Below, one piece after another: positions 36,983 to 46,372 of a stretch of 64,000 bases of DNA (position 1 is the first letter of the stretch; every line of letters begins with the position of its first letter). The position numbers and the translations under genes were made by a program. The DNA lies in assembly GCF_027352905.1 (NCBI RefSeq), contig NZ_DAIEIF010000029.1, forward strand, positions 1 to 64,000, read 5' to 3'. The notes beneath the pieces were generated by a model. The model made no database searches and was not told the DNA's origin. It was given only the letters and a program-made list of their open reading frames with translations. Source of the stretch: Acidocella sp. GTDB taxonomy: Bacteria > Pseudomonadota > Alphaproteobacteria > Acetobacterales > Acetobacteraceae.

Positions 36983-37942
36983 TCAACCGCCGCCGGGGGC
37001 GGGCGGGGGAGGGCCGGGGTACTGCCTGCGGATGATATAGGCTGGGCGTTGCTTGGTCTCCACATAGATGCGCCCGATATATTCACCGAGAATGCCGATG
37101 GAGATGAGCTGCACCGAGCCGAAGAAGGTGACCGCGACGAAAAGCGAAGGATACCCCGGCACCGGATTGCCATAGATGAGCGTGCGCAGGAGGATAAGCG
37201 CCCCATAGGCGAGGGCGAGGGCGGCTCCCGCCAGGCCCAGATAGGTCCAGACCCGCAGCGGTGCGGTGGAGAAGCTGGTGAATCCCTCGAGGGCGAAATT
37301 CCACAAGGCGAAGCCGGAAAATTTCGTGTTGCCCGCCGCCCGGGAAGGCCGGACGTAATCGATGGTCACGGTGCGGAACCCGACCCAGGCGAACAGCCCC
37401 TTCATGAAGCGCTGACGCTCCGGCAATTGTCTCAGCGCCTCGACCACGCGACGGTCCATGAGGCGGAAATCGCCGACATTCTCCGGAATCCTGGTTTTGG
37501 AGAGGGCGTTGTGCAGCTTGTAGAACAAGGCGGCGGTCTGGCGTTTGAGAAGGCTGTCAGTGGAACGGTCCATACGCCGGGCCAGCACCACCTCCGCTCC
37601 AGCGCGCCAGGCCTCGACCATCGCCGGAATGAGTTCCGGCGGGTCCTGCAGATCGGCGTCGATGGGAATGACCGCCTCGCCCCGGGCCACGTCCAGCCCG
37701 GCGGTCATCGCCGCCTCCTTGCCGAAATTGCGGGAGAATTCCACGATTCGGAAGCGCGGGTCGGTCTCCGCCAGGGCGATGAGCTGGCTCAGCGTGTCGT
37801 CCCGGCTGCCATCATCCACGCAGACGATCTCCCATTCCGTTCCCGGAATCGACTCTAGCACCGGCAAAACCGCGGCGGTGAACACCGGGAGGGATTCGCT
37901 TTCGTTATGGCAGGGAACGATGAGGGATAGGAGCTGGGTCAT
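36983..37942 (-). CDS. Polyprenyl-phosphate glycosyltransferase, GT2 family (GtrB/ArnC-like)
   Basis: A 319-residue enzyme. A GT2 catalytic domain (VPCHNESESLP, CVDDGSRDDT, PIDADLQDPPE, NVGDFRLMDRRVVEAL) is followed by two membrane helices (about 232-256 and 268-292) and a short basic tail. Members attach a sugar to undecaprenyl phosphate at the cytoplasmic face. It starts 10 bases after the large membrane protein gene at 37952-39925, which could use the lipid-linked sugar. A Gro/Pro-rich C-terminal tail is normal here. Confidence 0.9.
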   Translation of the reverse strand: MTQLLSLIVPCHNESESLPVFTAAVLPVLESIPGTEWEIVCVDDGSRDDTLSQLIALAETDPRFRIVEFSRNFGKEAAMTAGLDVARGEAVIPIDADLQDPPELIPAMVEAWRAGAEVVLARRMDRSTDSLLKRQTAALFYKLHNALSKTRIPENVGDFRLMDRRVVEALRQLPERQRFMKGLFAWVGFRTVTIDYVRPSRAAGNTKFSGFALWNFALEGFTSFSTAPLRVWTYLGLAGAALALAYGALILLRTLIYGNPVPGYPSLFVAVTFFGSVQLISIGILGEYIGRIYVETKQRPAYIIRRQYPGPPPPAPGGG

Positions 37943-37951
37943 GCGGTGGTG

Positions 37952-39925
37952 TCACTGGTCTGAGGAGGTGGCGCGGTAAATTCGCCAATCTCCAGGCTTC
38001 TCGGCTGCCAGGCGGTAATAGGGTTCAGGGGTCGAGCGCGGCAGCGTCCATAAAGCATCGCCCGGCGTCACGAGCAATGTGCGGCACTCATAAACATCCC
38101 GCAGCGTTTTGAAATCTTCCGGCTGCGGTGCGCCATTAAAGACCGTTTGCGCCAGGGCTGACAGCTCCGCCTGCTGTTGCGGCGGAACGCCCGAGGCAAA
38201 CGCGGCGAGATAGGCGGCAGGCGGCGTGCAGCTGCTCCGGTTGCTGAGCATGGCCCAGGAAATATTGCCCGCCCAGGGTGTCAGGCTTTGCTCGTAAAGC
38301 GGGTTGCTCGCCACGGCCTCGCGCGGCGGCGTCAGGGCATCCACCGCGCGCCACATCTCCCGGTCGACGGCGCGAAACCGGCGCGCATCCGGGCTGGGCG
38401 TGCCGTACAGGGCCTGGGTGGCGGTCATGCCGGTGGCATAGGCGAGGCCGGAAACCAGGCCAGGGCCGAGCAGTGCCGCGCCGAAGACCAGCACCCAGGC
38501 CTTGCCGCGCAATTCGGCAAGCCAGGCGGCGGAGACGATGGTCATTGCCAAAACGCTGACGAGAACGCAGCGCCAGCCCAGATCATTGGTGGCGATGACG
38601 CTGTGCAAACTCTCCGCCACCAGAAGCGGAACGAAGCAGGCGGCGACCAAGCCCCGTTCAGCCGGGCGCATCCGGCCCTTGCGTGCTAGCCGCGGTGCGG
38701 CCCAGGCTAGGGCGCCGATATAAAGGGCGCCGAAGAACAGGGGCAGAAGCAAAAACCAATAGCCGAATAGATTGAGAAGGGTGTTCGCGGATGCCGCAAA
38801 AACGGGAAACAGCCAGAAGCCGATCACCGGGCCGGTATGGAGCCGCCCCGCCTCCTGAAGGGCGAGAGCGGCGGCGGCGGCGAGACAAAAACCGCCCGCC
38901 AGGCTCATCTGAGCCAGCCAGAGGCCCCGCCGGTTCCAGGTGAAACCGGCCAGGGCGGTGACGGCCAACACGGGCAAAAGCCCGGTCAACCCGACCCAAA
39001 CCGAGGCGTTATAAGAGAAGCCGACCAGCGCGCCGATCAACAGGCAAAGAACCGGGTCCACCCGCCGGCTTTCCATCAGCCGCAGCAACGCGATCAGCGC
39101 CAAACCGGCCAGAACGGCGGCGAAGAGATGTTGCGGCACCCAGGCGCTCTGGATGATCCAGCTTTCCAGGCCGTGCTCATTGGCAAAGATGTGGCCGAAA
39201 GCGGGGCCGATGATGAAGCCGAGGATGGGAAACAGGGTCGAGGTGAGGCTGAGCGGCAAGACCAGCCAGGCGGCTAGGGCGCGGCCGCTCAAACGCAGCG
39301 CCGCCCAGCCCATGAAGACAAGGGAGACAAAGGCGGTGAGGCCGGTGAAGACGATATCCGCGCTCCAGCCATTGACACCGGTGAGGAGCGCCGCCTGCGC
39401 CGCCAGGAAATACCAGCCATAATAATAGCTGAGCCAGGGCGAAACACCGGTTTTGGAGAAAAACGGATTGAGCGGAGGGATGCCGGTCCTGACCATCGCG
39501 TCGATCAGCGCCGCTTTTTCATGGTCGAAAATCGGCGCGGCAAAGCCGATTCCGTCATGAAAGACATGGGGCGCGACGCTGTAAGCCGGAATCAGGCTCA
39601 CCAAACCGGCGATGGTGATCCACGGCCAGCTCAAGCGCGGCGAGGCTGTCTCCGCTGGCATGGACGGCTTGATCCAACCCCCCAGGAGCCAGGCGCTGGC
39701 GGCCACCAGCAAGGTCACCAGCGCCACGGCGGCGGGCCGGAACGGAACGAGCATGAAGACCGGCAAGGAGATGGCGCCGAGCACGGCCCAGCCCAGGGCG
39801 GGCGCGAGAAGCAGACGATGCCGGGGGATCGTGTCGAAATAACGGGAGAAGGGATAGCCGGCGAGCAAGCCGGCGAGGATGAGATAGAAAAGGGCGCTGA
39901 ACAGCCGCGCCGGTTCAGAAATCAT
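37952..39925 (-). CDS. Large polytopic membrane protein, GT-C glycosyltransferase-like
   Basis: About 657 residues with some twelve to fourteen hydrophobic segments and a C-terminal soluble domain (about 530-657, with TPPREAVASNPLYEQSLTPWAG). The plan of many helices plus a terminal periplasmic domain, and the GT2 polyprenyl-phosphate glycosyltransferase directly downstream, suggest a GT-C enzyme that transfers sugar from a lipid carrier on the periplasmic side. I do not recognise a precise family. The start could be ATG 39964, but that codon abuts AGGA with no spacing. ATG 39925 (MISEPARLFS) precedes the first helix. Confidence 0.62.
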   Translation of the reverse strand: MISEPARLFSALFYLILAGLLAGYPFSRYFDTIPRHRLLLAPALGWAVLGAISLPVFMLVPFRPAAVALVTLLVAASAWLLGGWIKPSMPAETASPRLSWPWITIAGLVSLIPAYSVAPHVFHDGIGFAAPIFDHEKAALIDAMVRTGIPPLNPFFSKTGVSPWLSYYYGWYFLAAQAALLTGVNGWSADIVFTGLTAFVSLVFMGWAALRLSGRALAAWLVLPLSLTSTLFPILGFIIGPAFGHIFANEHGLESWIIQSAWVPQHLFAAVLAGLALIALLRLMESRRVDPVLCLLIGALVGFSYNASVWVGLTGLLPVLAVTALAGFTWNRRGLWLAQMSLAGGFCLAAAAALALQEAGRLHTGPVIGFWLFPVFAASANTLLNLFGYWFLLLPLFFGALYIGALAWAAPRLARKGRMRPAERGLVAACFVPLLVAESLHSVIATNDLGWRCVLVSVLAMTIVSAAWLAELRGKAWVLVFGAALLGPGLVSGLAYATGMTATQALYGTPSPDARRFRAVDREMWRAVDALTPPREAVASNPLYEQSLTPWAGNISWAMLSNRSSCTPPAAYLAAFASGVPPQQQAELSALAQTVFNGAPQPEDFKTLRDVYECRTLLVTPGDALWTLPRSTPEPYYRLAAEKPGDWRIYRATSSDQ

Positions 39926-39964
39926 GATTTCAGGAATCCCATCCGTCAGGGGCGACACTCTCAT

Positions 39965-40128
39965 TCCTGGCTCGGGCCCGCAAGGCCAGCCCCAGGGAAA
40001 GCACCAGCGCGCCTACCTCCATCATCCTTGATGGGGTAGAGCAGCGCCACGACGATGGTGGTGAAATCCATGAGTCTGGCGATGACGGCAGCGCCGCCCA
40101 CCCGGTTGAAGCCCGCCGCAAGGCGTGT
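39965..40128 (-). pseudogene. Possible remnant of a membrane-protein gene
   Basis: Between two envelope glycosyltransferase genes, one minus-strand frame reads NRVGGAAVIARLMDFTT then IVVALLYPIKD. A second frame continues MMEVGALVLSLGLALRARA. A single frameshift near 40025 would join them into a plausible hydrophobic C-terminal segment. No start codon with a ribosome-binding site is visible. This may be the tail of a deleted transporter or flippase gene; the evidence is weak. Confidence 0.3.
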
Positions 40129-41406
40129 TTATGCCCCTCCGGGCCCGGCTGCATGCTCAGCGCGGGCTGCCGCTGACGCCCGTGGCGGGAGGATCACCGA
40201 GCCGGTGCGCAGCAGATGGGCGGCCCAGCGGCGCGACTGCCCGGCCCAGGCCAGGGTTTGCGCGCGGCCCCATAGGCCCGGGCGCGGGCTGGAGGCCATT
40301 TCCTGCCATGTCTCGATCGCGGCGATGAGTTTCACCGCGCGCGCGGCCCAGCTGTAATCAAGGCTATCGGCTCCGGCCTGGGCGGCAAGCCGGGCGGCCA
40401 GGGCCTCGTCGGCAGTGAGACGGCGCAGCCCCTCGGCCAGCGCCTCCGGGGAATCCGGCGGGCAGAGCCAGGCGTTCTGGTCGTGGCGGAGGATCTCGGT
40501 TACGTCCGGTGTCTGCCCGGCCAGAATCGGCCGGCCTGAGCCCAGGTAAAGAAAAAGTTTTAACGGCAGTACGGTCGAGCCGAACTTGGCCAGAGGTTGC
40601 AGAGAGGGCGGGATGAGCAGCACATCGGCGGCCTGGATATAGCGGCCGAGCGTGGCTTCCTCCTGCCAGGGGATGATGCGGATATTCGGCACGTCCCGCG
40701 CCAGTTCCTCGATCGGTCCCTCCCCATAGGAGCCGACAAAGACGAAAACCAGATCCGGCAGGCGTTTCGCCGCCTCGATCACGAGCTCCAGCCCCTTCTT
40801 TTGATTGACCCGGCCCGTATACACCACGGTTTTGGCGGTCTCCGGCAAGCCGGTGAGACGTTTGGCCGCCGCGGGAGAAAGGGGCTCGGCGAATCGGATG
40901 GGGTCGAAGCCATTATGGACGCAGCGCAGTTTCTCGGGCGGCACGCCGAGGGCGATATATTTCCGCCTTGTATATTCCGAGTGGCAGATGCCGCCGAGAA
41001 AACGCGGATGGCTGAACAGCTTGTAGAGCCAGTGCTGCAGGGGGGGGATCTGGTCCGGCCAGGGGCGGTAATGGTCATAGACCACGCGCTGGCCGGCGAG
41101 GATGGCTGTCCACGCGACCCAAAGATTGCGGGTATACACCAGATCCGCCTGATGAAAGGCCCCGCGCAGCCCCAGCGTCGCGCCGCAGGCGAAATGCCGC
41201 AGGAAAGCCGGTTGCGCCGGCGCCCGGGCGGGAATGACCGGCATGCCCGCCTGTCCGCTGATCAGCGCGGGATCGCCCGTGGCGATGGGGACATGCAGCC
41301 AGGCGGCCTCCAGATGGGGCCGCAGATGCCGGGCCGTGGTGATGAACACCTCCGCATCGGCCTCCGCGCTGGGCAGGGGATTCTCGAAGGCAAACAGGAT
41401 CTTCAT
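40129..41406 (-). CDS. Glycosyltransferase, GT4 family
   Basis: A 425-residue GT-B enzyme. The N-terminal domain begins KILFAFENPLPSAEADAEVF and includes VYDHYRPWPDQ and CHSEYTRRKYI. The C-terminal domain starts at VVYTGRVNQKKGLELVIEA and has a donor-site loop LPLKLFLYLGSGRPILAG. Start ATG 41406 is used because the upstream extension lacks conserved sequence. It heads the leftward group with the GT-C-like and GT2 genes and probably acts on an envelope polysaccharide or glycolipid. It is divergent from the TetR gene. Confidence 0.85.
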   Translation of the reverse strand: MKILFAFENPLPSAEADAEVFITTARHLRPHLEAAWLHVPIATGDPALISGQAGMPVIPARAPAQPAFLRHFACGATLGLRGAFHQADLVYTRNLWVAWTAILAGQRVVYDHYRPWPDQIPPLQHWLYKLFSHPRFLGGICHSEYTRRKYIALGVPPEKLRCVHNGFDPIRFAEPLSPAAAKRLTGLPETAKTVVYTGRVNQKKGLELVIEAAKRLPDLVFVFVGSYGEGPIEELARDVPNIRIIPWQEEATLGRYIQAADVLLIPPSLQPLAKFGSTVLPLKLFLYLGSGRPILAGQTPDVTEILRHDQNAWLCPPDSPEALAEGLRRLTADEALAARLAAQAGADSLDYSWAARAVKLIAAIETWQEMASSPRPGLWGRAQTLAWAGQSRRWAAHLLRTGSVILPPRASAAARAEHAAGPGGA

Positions 41407-41608
41407 TTTAACTTGCAGCACCCCGGCCTCGCGGGGCGAGGCGGTAAAGCGAATGACGACGAAGCCGGACGGCCGGCGGCGCAAACTAGGCCCAATGGCC
41501 GCGCCGGATCAATAACCCGGCGGAAGAAAATTGCCGGCTGGCAACCAAACGGTAAATCATCTACCATCCCGTAAAGCGGCCTCCCTTGCGCGCCAAGACA
41601 GGATCACC

Positions 41609-42235
41609 ATGGATACACCCCCCGGCCCCACGCCTTTCCGCAACGCCGGAGAACGGGAACAGGAGCGGGCGGCGAAGCGGGATGCCGTGCTGCGCGCCGC
41701 CGTGCGCATGTTCAACGAGCGTGGCTTTCATACCACCTCGCTTGATGATGTCGCGGCCAGCCTGCAGATCTCGAAGCCGTTGATCTACCATTATCTCGGC
41801 GCCAAGGACCAGGTGTTGTTCGAGTGCCTGCGCCTGGGGCTGACGCGGCTGCGCGAGGCCGCGGAGGCGGCCGCCGCCCAGCCCGGCACGGGGCTGGAGC
41901 GGCTGAAGTATTTTCTCCGCCGCTACGGCGAGGTGATCATGGATGATTTCGGCCGTTGCGTCGTGCGTACCGATGACGAGGCCCTTTCCACCGCGAGCCG
42001 GGCCAAGGTTCGCGCCATGAAACGGGAAATCGACCAGGGGTTGCGCCGCCTGATGGAGGAGGCGGTGGCTGATGGCTCGGCCTGCATCGGGGATATAAAG
42101 CTGACGACCTTCGCCTTTACCGGCGCGCTGAGCTGGACGATGCGCTGGCACAAGCCGGAGGGCGGGATGCCGCCCGGCGAAATCGCCGGGCGGCTGGTGG
42201 ATATTTTGATTCGCGGCATAGAACCCCGTGGCTGA
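41609..42235 (+). CDS. TetR/AcrR family transcriptional regulator
   Basis: A 208-residue regulator. The N-terminal helix-turn-helix (about 18-62) reads AAVRMFNERGFHTTSLDDVAASLQISKPLIYHYLGAKDQVLFEC. The C-terminal domain carries CVVRTDDEALSTASRAKVRAMKREID. AGGA precedes ATG 41609. It is convergent with the NCS1 permease gene and divergent from the GT4 gene. It differs from the RutR-like regulator at 47863. Its target is not evident. Confidence 0.88.
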   Translation: MDTPPGPTPFRNAGEREQERAAKRDAVLRAAVRMFNERGFHTTSLDDVAASLQISKPLIYHYLGAKDQVLFECLRLGLTRLREAAEAAAAQPGTGLERLKYFLRRYGEVIMDDFGRCVVRTDDEALSTASRAKVRAMKREIDQGLRRLMEEAVADGSACIGDIKLTTFAFTGALSWTMRWHKPEGGMPPGEIAGRLVDILIRGIEPRG

Positions 42236-42255
42236 AGGGCCGATTCCAGGCGCGC

Positions 42256-43761
42256 TCAGCTGGTTGCCGCGAGCGGGCGTGGCCGCGCCGCGGCGAGCAG
42301 GTAGTAGAGAATGCCCGCGACCGGAAAGGACCAGATCCAGCCAAAGCTGTAGATATTGGTGAGAAGGGTGGGGTGCGCCGGAATCCCGCCCGGCGTGGTG
42401 GAAGCGGCGATGAAGCCCGGCAGCATCGGCAGGATCGAGACGAGGACCGCGATCATGGCGGGGCCGTTCCATTTCGGGTAGCGGCGGCCTTCCAGATAGA
42501 GCGATTCGAGATCGAGCGTTTTGCGGCGGATGAGCCAGTAATCGACGATCATGACCGCGCCGACCGCGCCGAGCAGGGAGCCGTAGCCCGACAGCCAGGT
42601 GAAGACATAGGCGGCGGCGTTGCCCATGAGGTACCAAGGCTGCATGAGAATGCCGATGACACCCGTGATGAACACGCCCGTGCGAAAGCTGATGAGATGA
42701 GGAGCGAGATTGGAGATGTCATTGGCCGGTGAAACCACATTGGCCGCCATGTTGATGCTGAGCTGCGCCACCATCACCGCCACGAGGGCCACCACCAAAA
42801 TCAGAGCATTGTGGGTGAGGTACGGAATGAGGTCGATGGGATTCCAGATGACTTGATGAAAGACCATGAAGGCGGTGGCGGTGACGAAGATGCCCACGAA
42901 GCTCGTGGCCATCATGCCGATGGGCAGGCCGATCGCCTGGCCGATAAGCTGCGCCTTCTGGCTCGTGGCATAGCGGGTGAAGTCCGGGATGTTGAGGCTG
43001 AGCGTGGCCCAATAACCGATATTGGCGGCGAGGCTGGGCCAGAAAAGCTGCGCGAAACTATGCTTGGCGCCGATCATGTTCGCGGAGACGGCGAGCGGCG
43101 CCTCAAGGCCACCTCCCGCCGCCACCGCCCAGCCGAACAGCGCCGCCAAAACGAGCATGAGCAGCGGCGCGGCCCAGCGTTGCAGCGAACGGATCGCCTC
43201 CATGCCCTGCGCCATAATCGCCATCTCAAAAACCCAGAACACGGCGAAGGCGATGAATGCATGCCCCGGTATTTGCGGCCAGGCCGGCCATAGCCGCCCG
43301 ACAATGCCTGAAAGCGCGAGCGCGCCCAGCCAGGTTTGAATGCCGAACCACCCGCACGCCACCAGCCCGCGCGCCATCGCCGCGACCTTGGCGCCGGTGG
43401 TGCCGAAAGAGGAACGCACGAAGACGGGAAACGGAATTCCATATTTGACGCCGGCATAGGCGTTGAGAACCATCGGAATGAGAACAATGACATTGCCGAG
43501 CCCGATGGTGAAAATCGCCTCCTGCCAGGTCATTCCAGCCTCGATCAGACCTGAGGCGAGGGTATAGGTCGTCAGCACGATTGACATGCTGATCCAGAGA
43601 AACAAGATATTGCGCCCGCGCCAGTCCCGTTCCGAAGCCCGGATGGGCCGCAGATCGTCATTATACAAGGGAGAGTCCCGCACCCGCGAAATCAAGCTCT
43701 CGTAAGCCGTGCCATCCGGCACGGCAATCTCAAACGCGCGGCCCGCCTCGTTCTGAATCAT
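42256..43761 (-). CDS. NCS1 family nucleobase permease
   Basis: A 501-residue transporter with about twelve helices. NCS1 features are the N-terminal NDDLRPIRASERDWRGRNIL, TIGLGNVIVLIPMVLNAYAGVKYGIPFPVFVRSSFG, and a central NIPDFTRYA. It is the last gene of the leftward pyrimidine-catabolism operon preT-preA-amidase-permease, 83 bases after the amidase, so uracil, thymine or a dihydropyrimidine/hydantoin is the probable substrate, imported with Na+ or H+. Confidence 0.9.
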   Translation of the reverse strand: MIQNEAGRAFEIAVPDGTAYESLISRVRDSPLYNDDLRPIRASERDWRGRNILFLWISMSIVLTTYTLASGLIEAGMTWQEAIFTIGLGNVIVLIPMVLNAYAGVKYGIPFPVFVRSSFGTTGAKVAAMARGLVACGWFGIQTWLGALALSGIVGRLWPAWPQIPGHAFIAFAVFWVFEMAIMAQGMEAIRSLQRWAAPLLMLVLAALFGWAVAAGGGLEAPLAVSANMIGAKHSFAQLFWPSLAANIGYWATLSLNIPDFTRYATSQKAQLIGQAIGLPIGMMATSFVGIFVTATAFMVFHQVIWNPIDLIPYLTHNALILVVALVAVMVAQLSINMAANVVSPANDISNLAPHLISFRTGVFITGVIGILMQPWYLMGNAAAYVFTWLSGYGSLLGAVGAVMIVDYWLIRRKTLDLESLYLEGRRYPKWNGPAMIAVLVSILPMLPGFIAASTTPGGIPAHPTLLTNIYSFGWIWSFPVAGILYYLLAAARPRPLAATS

Positions 43762-43844
43762 TATGGTCTCCCCGGTTAAGCTGCTTTCGAGGTTTCATAC
43801 AACCAGCCAATCCCGCCCGCGCCAAATAAAAAATGGCATGCTTG

Positions 43845-45104
43845 TTATTTTATCTTCGCGTCTTGTCCCAGCCGCGCATCGGTTTCGAGCACGGCCTGCA
43901 GCAGCACATCCGCGCCGGCGGTCAGTTGCTCCGGCTCGGTCTTTTCCATTTCGTTATGGCTGATGCCTTTCTCGCAAGGAATGAAGATCATCGTGGTTGG
44001 TGCGACCCGCGCGATATAGGCGGAATCATGCCCGGCCCCGGCGACGATGCGCCGTGCCGGATGGCCGAGCGCCGCCGCCGCCCGCTCCACCGCGGCGATG
44101 CATCCGGGGTCAAAATGAACCGCGGGCGAATCCCAGATGCGCTCGAAATTCAAGGTGACGCCGCTCTCCGCGGCGATGGTCGCGAGCGCCGCCCGCAGCT
44201 CGGCCTCCATCGCCGCCACCACCGCATCCTCGGGATGGCGCAGATCGATGGTGAAAAACACCTCGCCGGGGATGACGTTGCGGCTGTTGGGGCGCGCCTC
44301 GATCAGCCCGACCGTGGCCACCGCATCCGGCGGATGGGCGAGCCCGGTCGCTTGCACCGCCTGGATCATCCGCGCCGTGGCCGCCAACGCGTCGCGGCGC
44401 AGATGCATGGGGGTGGAGCCGGCATGGCAATCCATTCCCGTCACCGTCGCCTCATACCAGCGCATGCCCTGCACACCGGTGACGATGCCGATGGTCTTGC
44501 CTTCATCCTCCAGAATCGGGCCCTGCTCGATATGCAGCTCGAAATGGGCGGCCAGCGGATGCACGCCGCAAGGCTCCTCGCCCTGAAAACCGATGCGGCG
44601 CAGCTCGTCGCCGAATTTCAGCCCGTCCCGGTCCTCGCGCGAATAGGCGTAATCGCGGGTAAAGACGCCAGCAAAAACGCCGGAGGAAAGCATGGCCGGG
44701 GCGAAGCGCGAGCCTTCCTCATTCGTCCAGTCGATCACCTCGATGGGCGCGCGGGTCTCGATGCCGGCATCGTTGAGCGTTCGCAACACTTCCAGCCCGG
44801 CGAGCACCCCGATGACGCCATCGAATTTGCCGCCGGTGGGCTGGGTGTCGAGATGGCTGCCGATGGCGATCGGCGGCAGGGAATTATCCCGCCCCGGCCG
44901 GCGGGCGAAAATATTGCCCATGTCATCGAAACGAACCTCGCACCCCGCCCGCTCGCAGGCGGCGATGAACCAGCGCCGGACCTGCGCGTCCAGATCGGTC
45001 AGCGTCAGGCGCTTGATGCCGCCTTTTGGCGTCGCGCCGATCTTCGCCGTTTCCATCACGCTGTCCCATAACCGCGCGCCGTCCACGCGCAGGTTGCGGC
45101 TCAT
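43845..45104 (-). CDS. Zn-dependent amidase, probable N-carbamoyl-beta-alanine amidohydrolase
   Basis: A 419-residue M20/hydantoinase-carbamoylase enzyme that would hydrolyse N-carbamoyl-beta-alanine (or the beta-aminoisobutyrate form) to the beta-amino acid, CO2 and ammonia. Metal-ligand motifs are GSHLDTQPTGGKFDG, DWTNEEGSRF, LHIEQGP and DCHAGSTPM. The start ATG 45104 overlaps the preA stop by ATGA. It completes the third step of reductive pyrimidine degradation after PreTA and dihydropyrimidinase. Confidence 0.92.
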   Translation of the reverse strand: MSRNLRVDGARLWDSVMETAKIGATPKGGIKRLTLTDLDAQVRRWFIAACERAGCEVRFDDMGNIFARRPGRDNSLPPIAIGSHLDTQPTGGKFDGVIGVLAGLEVLRTLNDAGIETRAPIEVIDWTNEEGSRFAPAMLSSGVFAGVFTRDYAYSREDRDGLKFGDELRRIGFQGEEPCGVHPLAAHFELHIEQGPILEDEGKTIGIVTGVQGMRWYEATVTGMDCHAGSTPMHLRRDALAATARMIQAVQATGLAHPPDAVATVGLIEARPNSRNVIPGEVFFTIDLRHPEDAVVAAMEAELRAALATIAAESGVTLNFERIWDSPAVHFDPGCIAAVERAAAALGHPARRIVAGAGHDSAYIARVAPTTMIFIPCEKGISHNEMEKTEPEQLTAGADVLLQAVLETDARLGQDAKIK

Positions 45105-46372
45105 TCCGCCGCCTCCGCCACCCGCAACGGGTTGTTGGGATGTTGCTTCCAGGTGAGGTGTTGGCTTGCTTGTTGCGGCTTCATGGTGATGCAGCCATCC
45201 ACGGGGCAAATATGGGAGCAAAGATTGCAGCCCACGCATTCATCCTCAATGATCTCATAAACTCTTTTGGCGTCCCCCGGGCTCAGGCGAATCGCCTGGT
45301 GCGCGGTATCCTCGCAAGCGATATGGCAGAGTCCGCAACCGATGCAGGCCTCGGGATCGATGCTGGCGATGGTCTTCCAGGCCAGGTTCAAATCCTGCCA
45401 ATGCACGAATTTCGGTATGGCACGGGCGGTGACATCGGCGATCCGCGCATAGCCCTTCTCGTCCATCCAATCGGAGAGGCCGTTGATCATGTCATCGACG
45501 ATGCGGAATCCATAATGCATCGCCGCGGTGCAAACCTGCACGCAGCCCGAACCCATCGCCAGAAACTCGGCGGCGTCACGCCATGTGCCGATGCCGCCAA
45601 TGCCGGAAACCGGCAGGCCCGGCATGGCGCGGGCGATCTCGCCCACCATGCGCAGGGCAATCGGCTTGACCGCGGGGCCGCAATACCCGCCATGCGTGCC
45701 AACCCCGTCCACCGTGGGCAGCGGCGCCATATTATCGAGATCGACGCCGATGACCGATTGCACGGTATTGATGAGGCTGACCGCGTCCGCCCCGCCCGCC
45801 TGCGCGGCGGCGGCGGGTTTGAGAATATCCGTGATATTGGGCGTGAGCTTGACGATGACCGGCATGCGGCTGTGCTGTTTACACCAGCGCGTGACCATCT
45901 CGACATAGTCCGGCACCTGGCCCACCGCTGCTCCCATGCCGCGCTCGCTCATGCCGTGCGGACAGCCGAAATTCAGCTCCACGCCATCCGCGCCGGTTTC
46001 CTCCACCTGCCGCAGGATGCGCCTCCAGCTTTCCTCCTCGCAAGGCACCATCAGGCTCACCACCACGGCGCGGTCCGGCCATTTGCGCTTGACCATGGTG
46101 ATCTCTTCGAGATTGACCTGAAGGGGCCGGTCCGTGATCAGCTCGATATTGTTGAGCCCCATCAGCCGTTGGCCGTTATAGCCGATGCCGCCGTAACGGG
46201 AGCTGGCATTGACCACGGGCGGGTCCTCGCCCAGCGTTTTCCACACCACCCCGCCCCAGCCCGCGGCGAAGGCGCGCTCGACATTATAGGCTTTGTCGGT
46301 AGGCGGGGCGGAGGCCAGCCAGAACGGGTTGGGGGCCTTGATGCCCGCGAAATTAATGCTGAGATCAGCCAT
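45101..46372 (-). CDS. preA: NAD-dependent dihydropyrimidine dehydrogenase subunit PreA
   Basis: A 423-residue subunit that reduces uracil and thymine at FMN. A TIM-barrel dihydroorotate-dehydrogenase-like domain (IKAPNPFWLASAPPTD, ELNFGCPHGMSERGMG, VKLTPNITD, GIGGIGTW) is followed by two 4Fe-4S motifs (CIGCGLCHIAC and CVGCNLCSHICP). Its start overlaps the end of preT by 8 bases, fitting a PreTA complex made in equal amounts. Confidence 0.97.
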   Translation of the reverse strand: MADLSINFAGIKAPNPFWLASAPPTDKAYNVERAFAAGWGGVVWKTLGEDPPVVNASSRYGGIGYNGQRLMGLNNIELITDRPLQVNLEEITMVKRKWPDRAVVVSLMVPCEEESWRRILRQVEETGADGVELNFGCPHGMSERGMGAAVGQVPDYVEMVTRWCKQHSRMPVIVKLTPNITDILKPAAAAQAGGADAVSLINTVQSVIGVDLDNMAPLPTVDGVGTHGGYCGPAVKPIALRMVGEIARAMPGLPVSGIGGIGTWRDAAEFLAMGSGCVQVCTAAMHYGFRIVDDMINGLSDWMDEKGYARIADVTARAIPKFVHWQDLNLAWKTIASIDPEACIGCGLCHIACEDTAHQAIRLSPGDAKRVYEIIEDECVGCNLCSHICPVDGCITMKPQQASQHLTWKQHPNNPLRVAEAAE

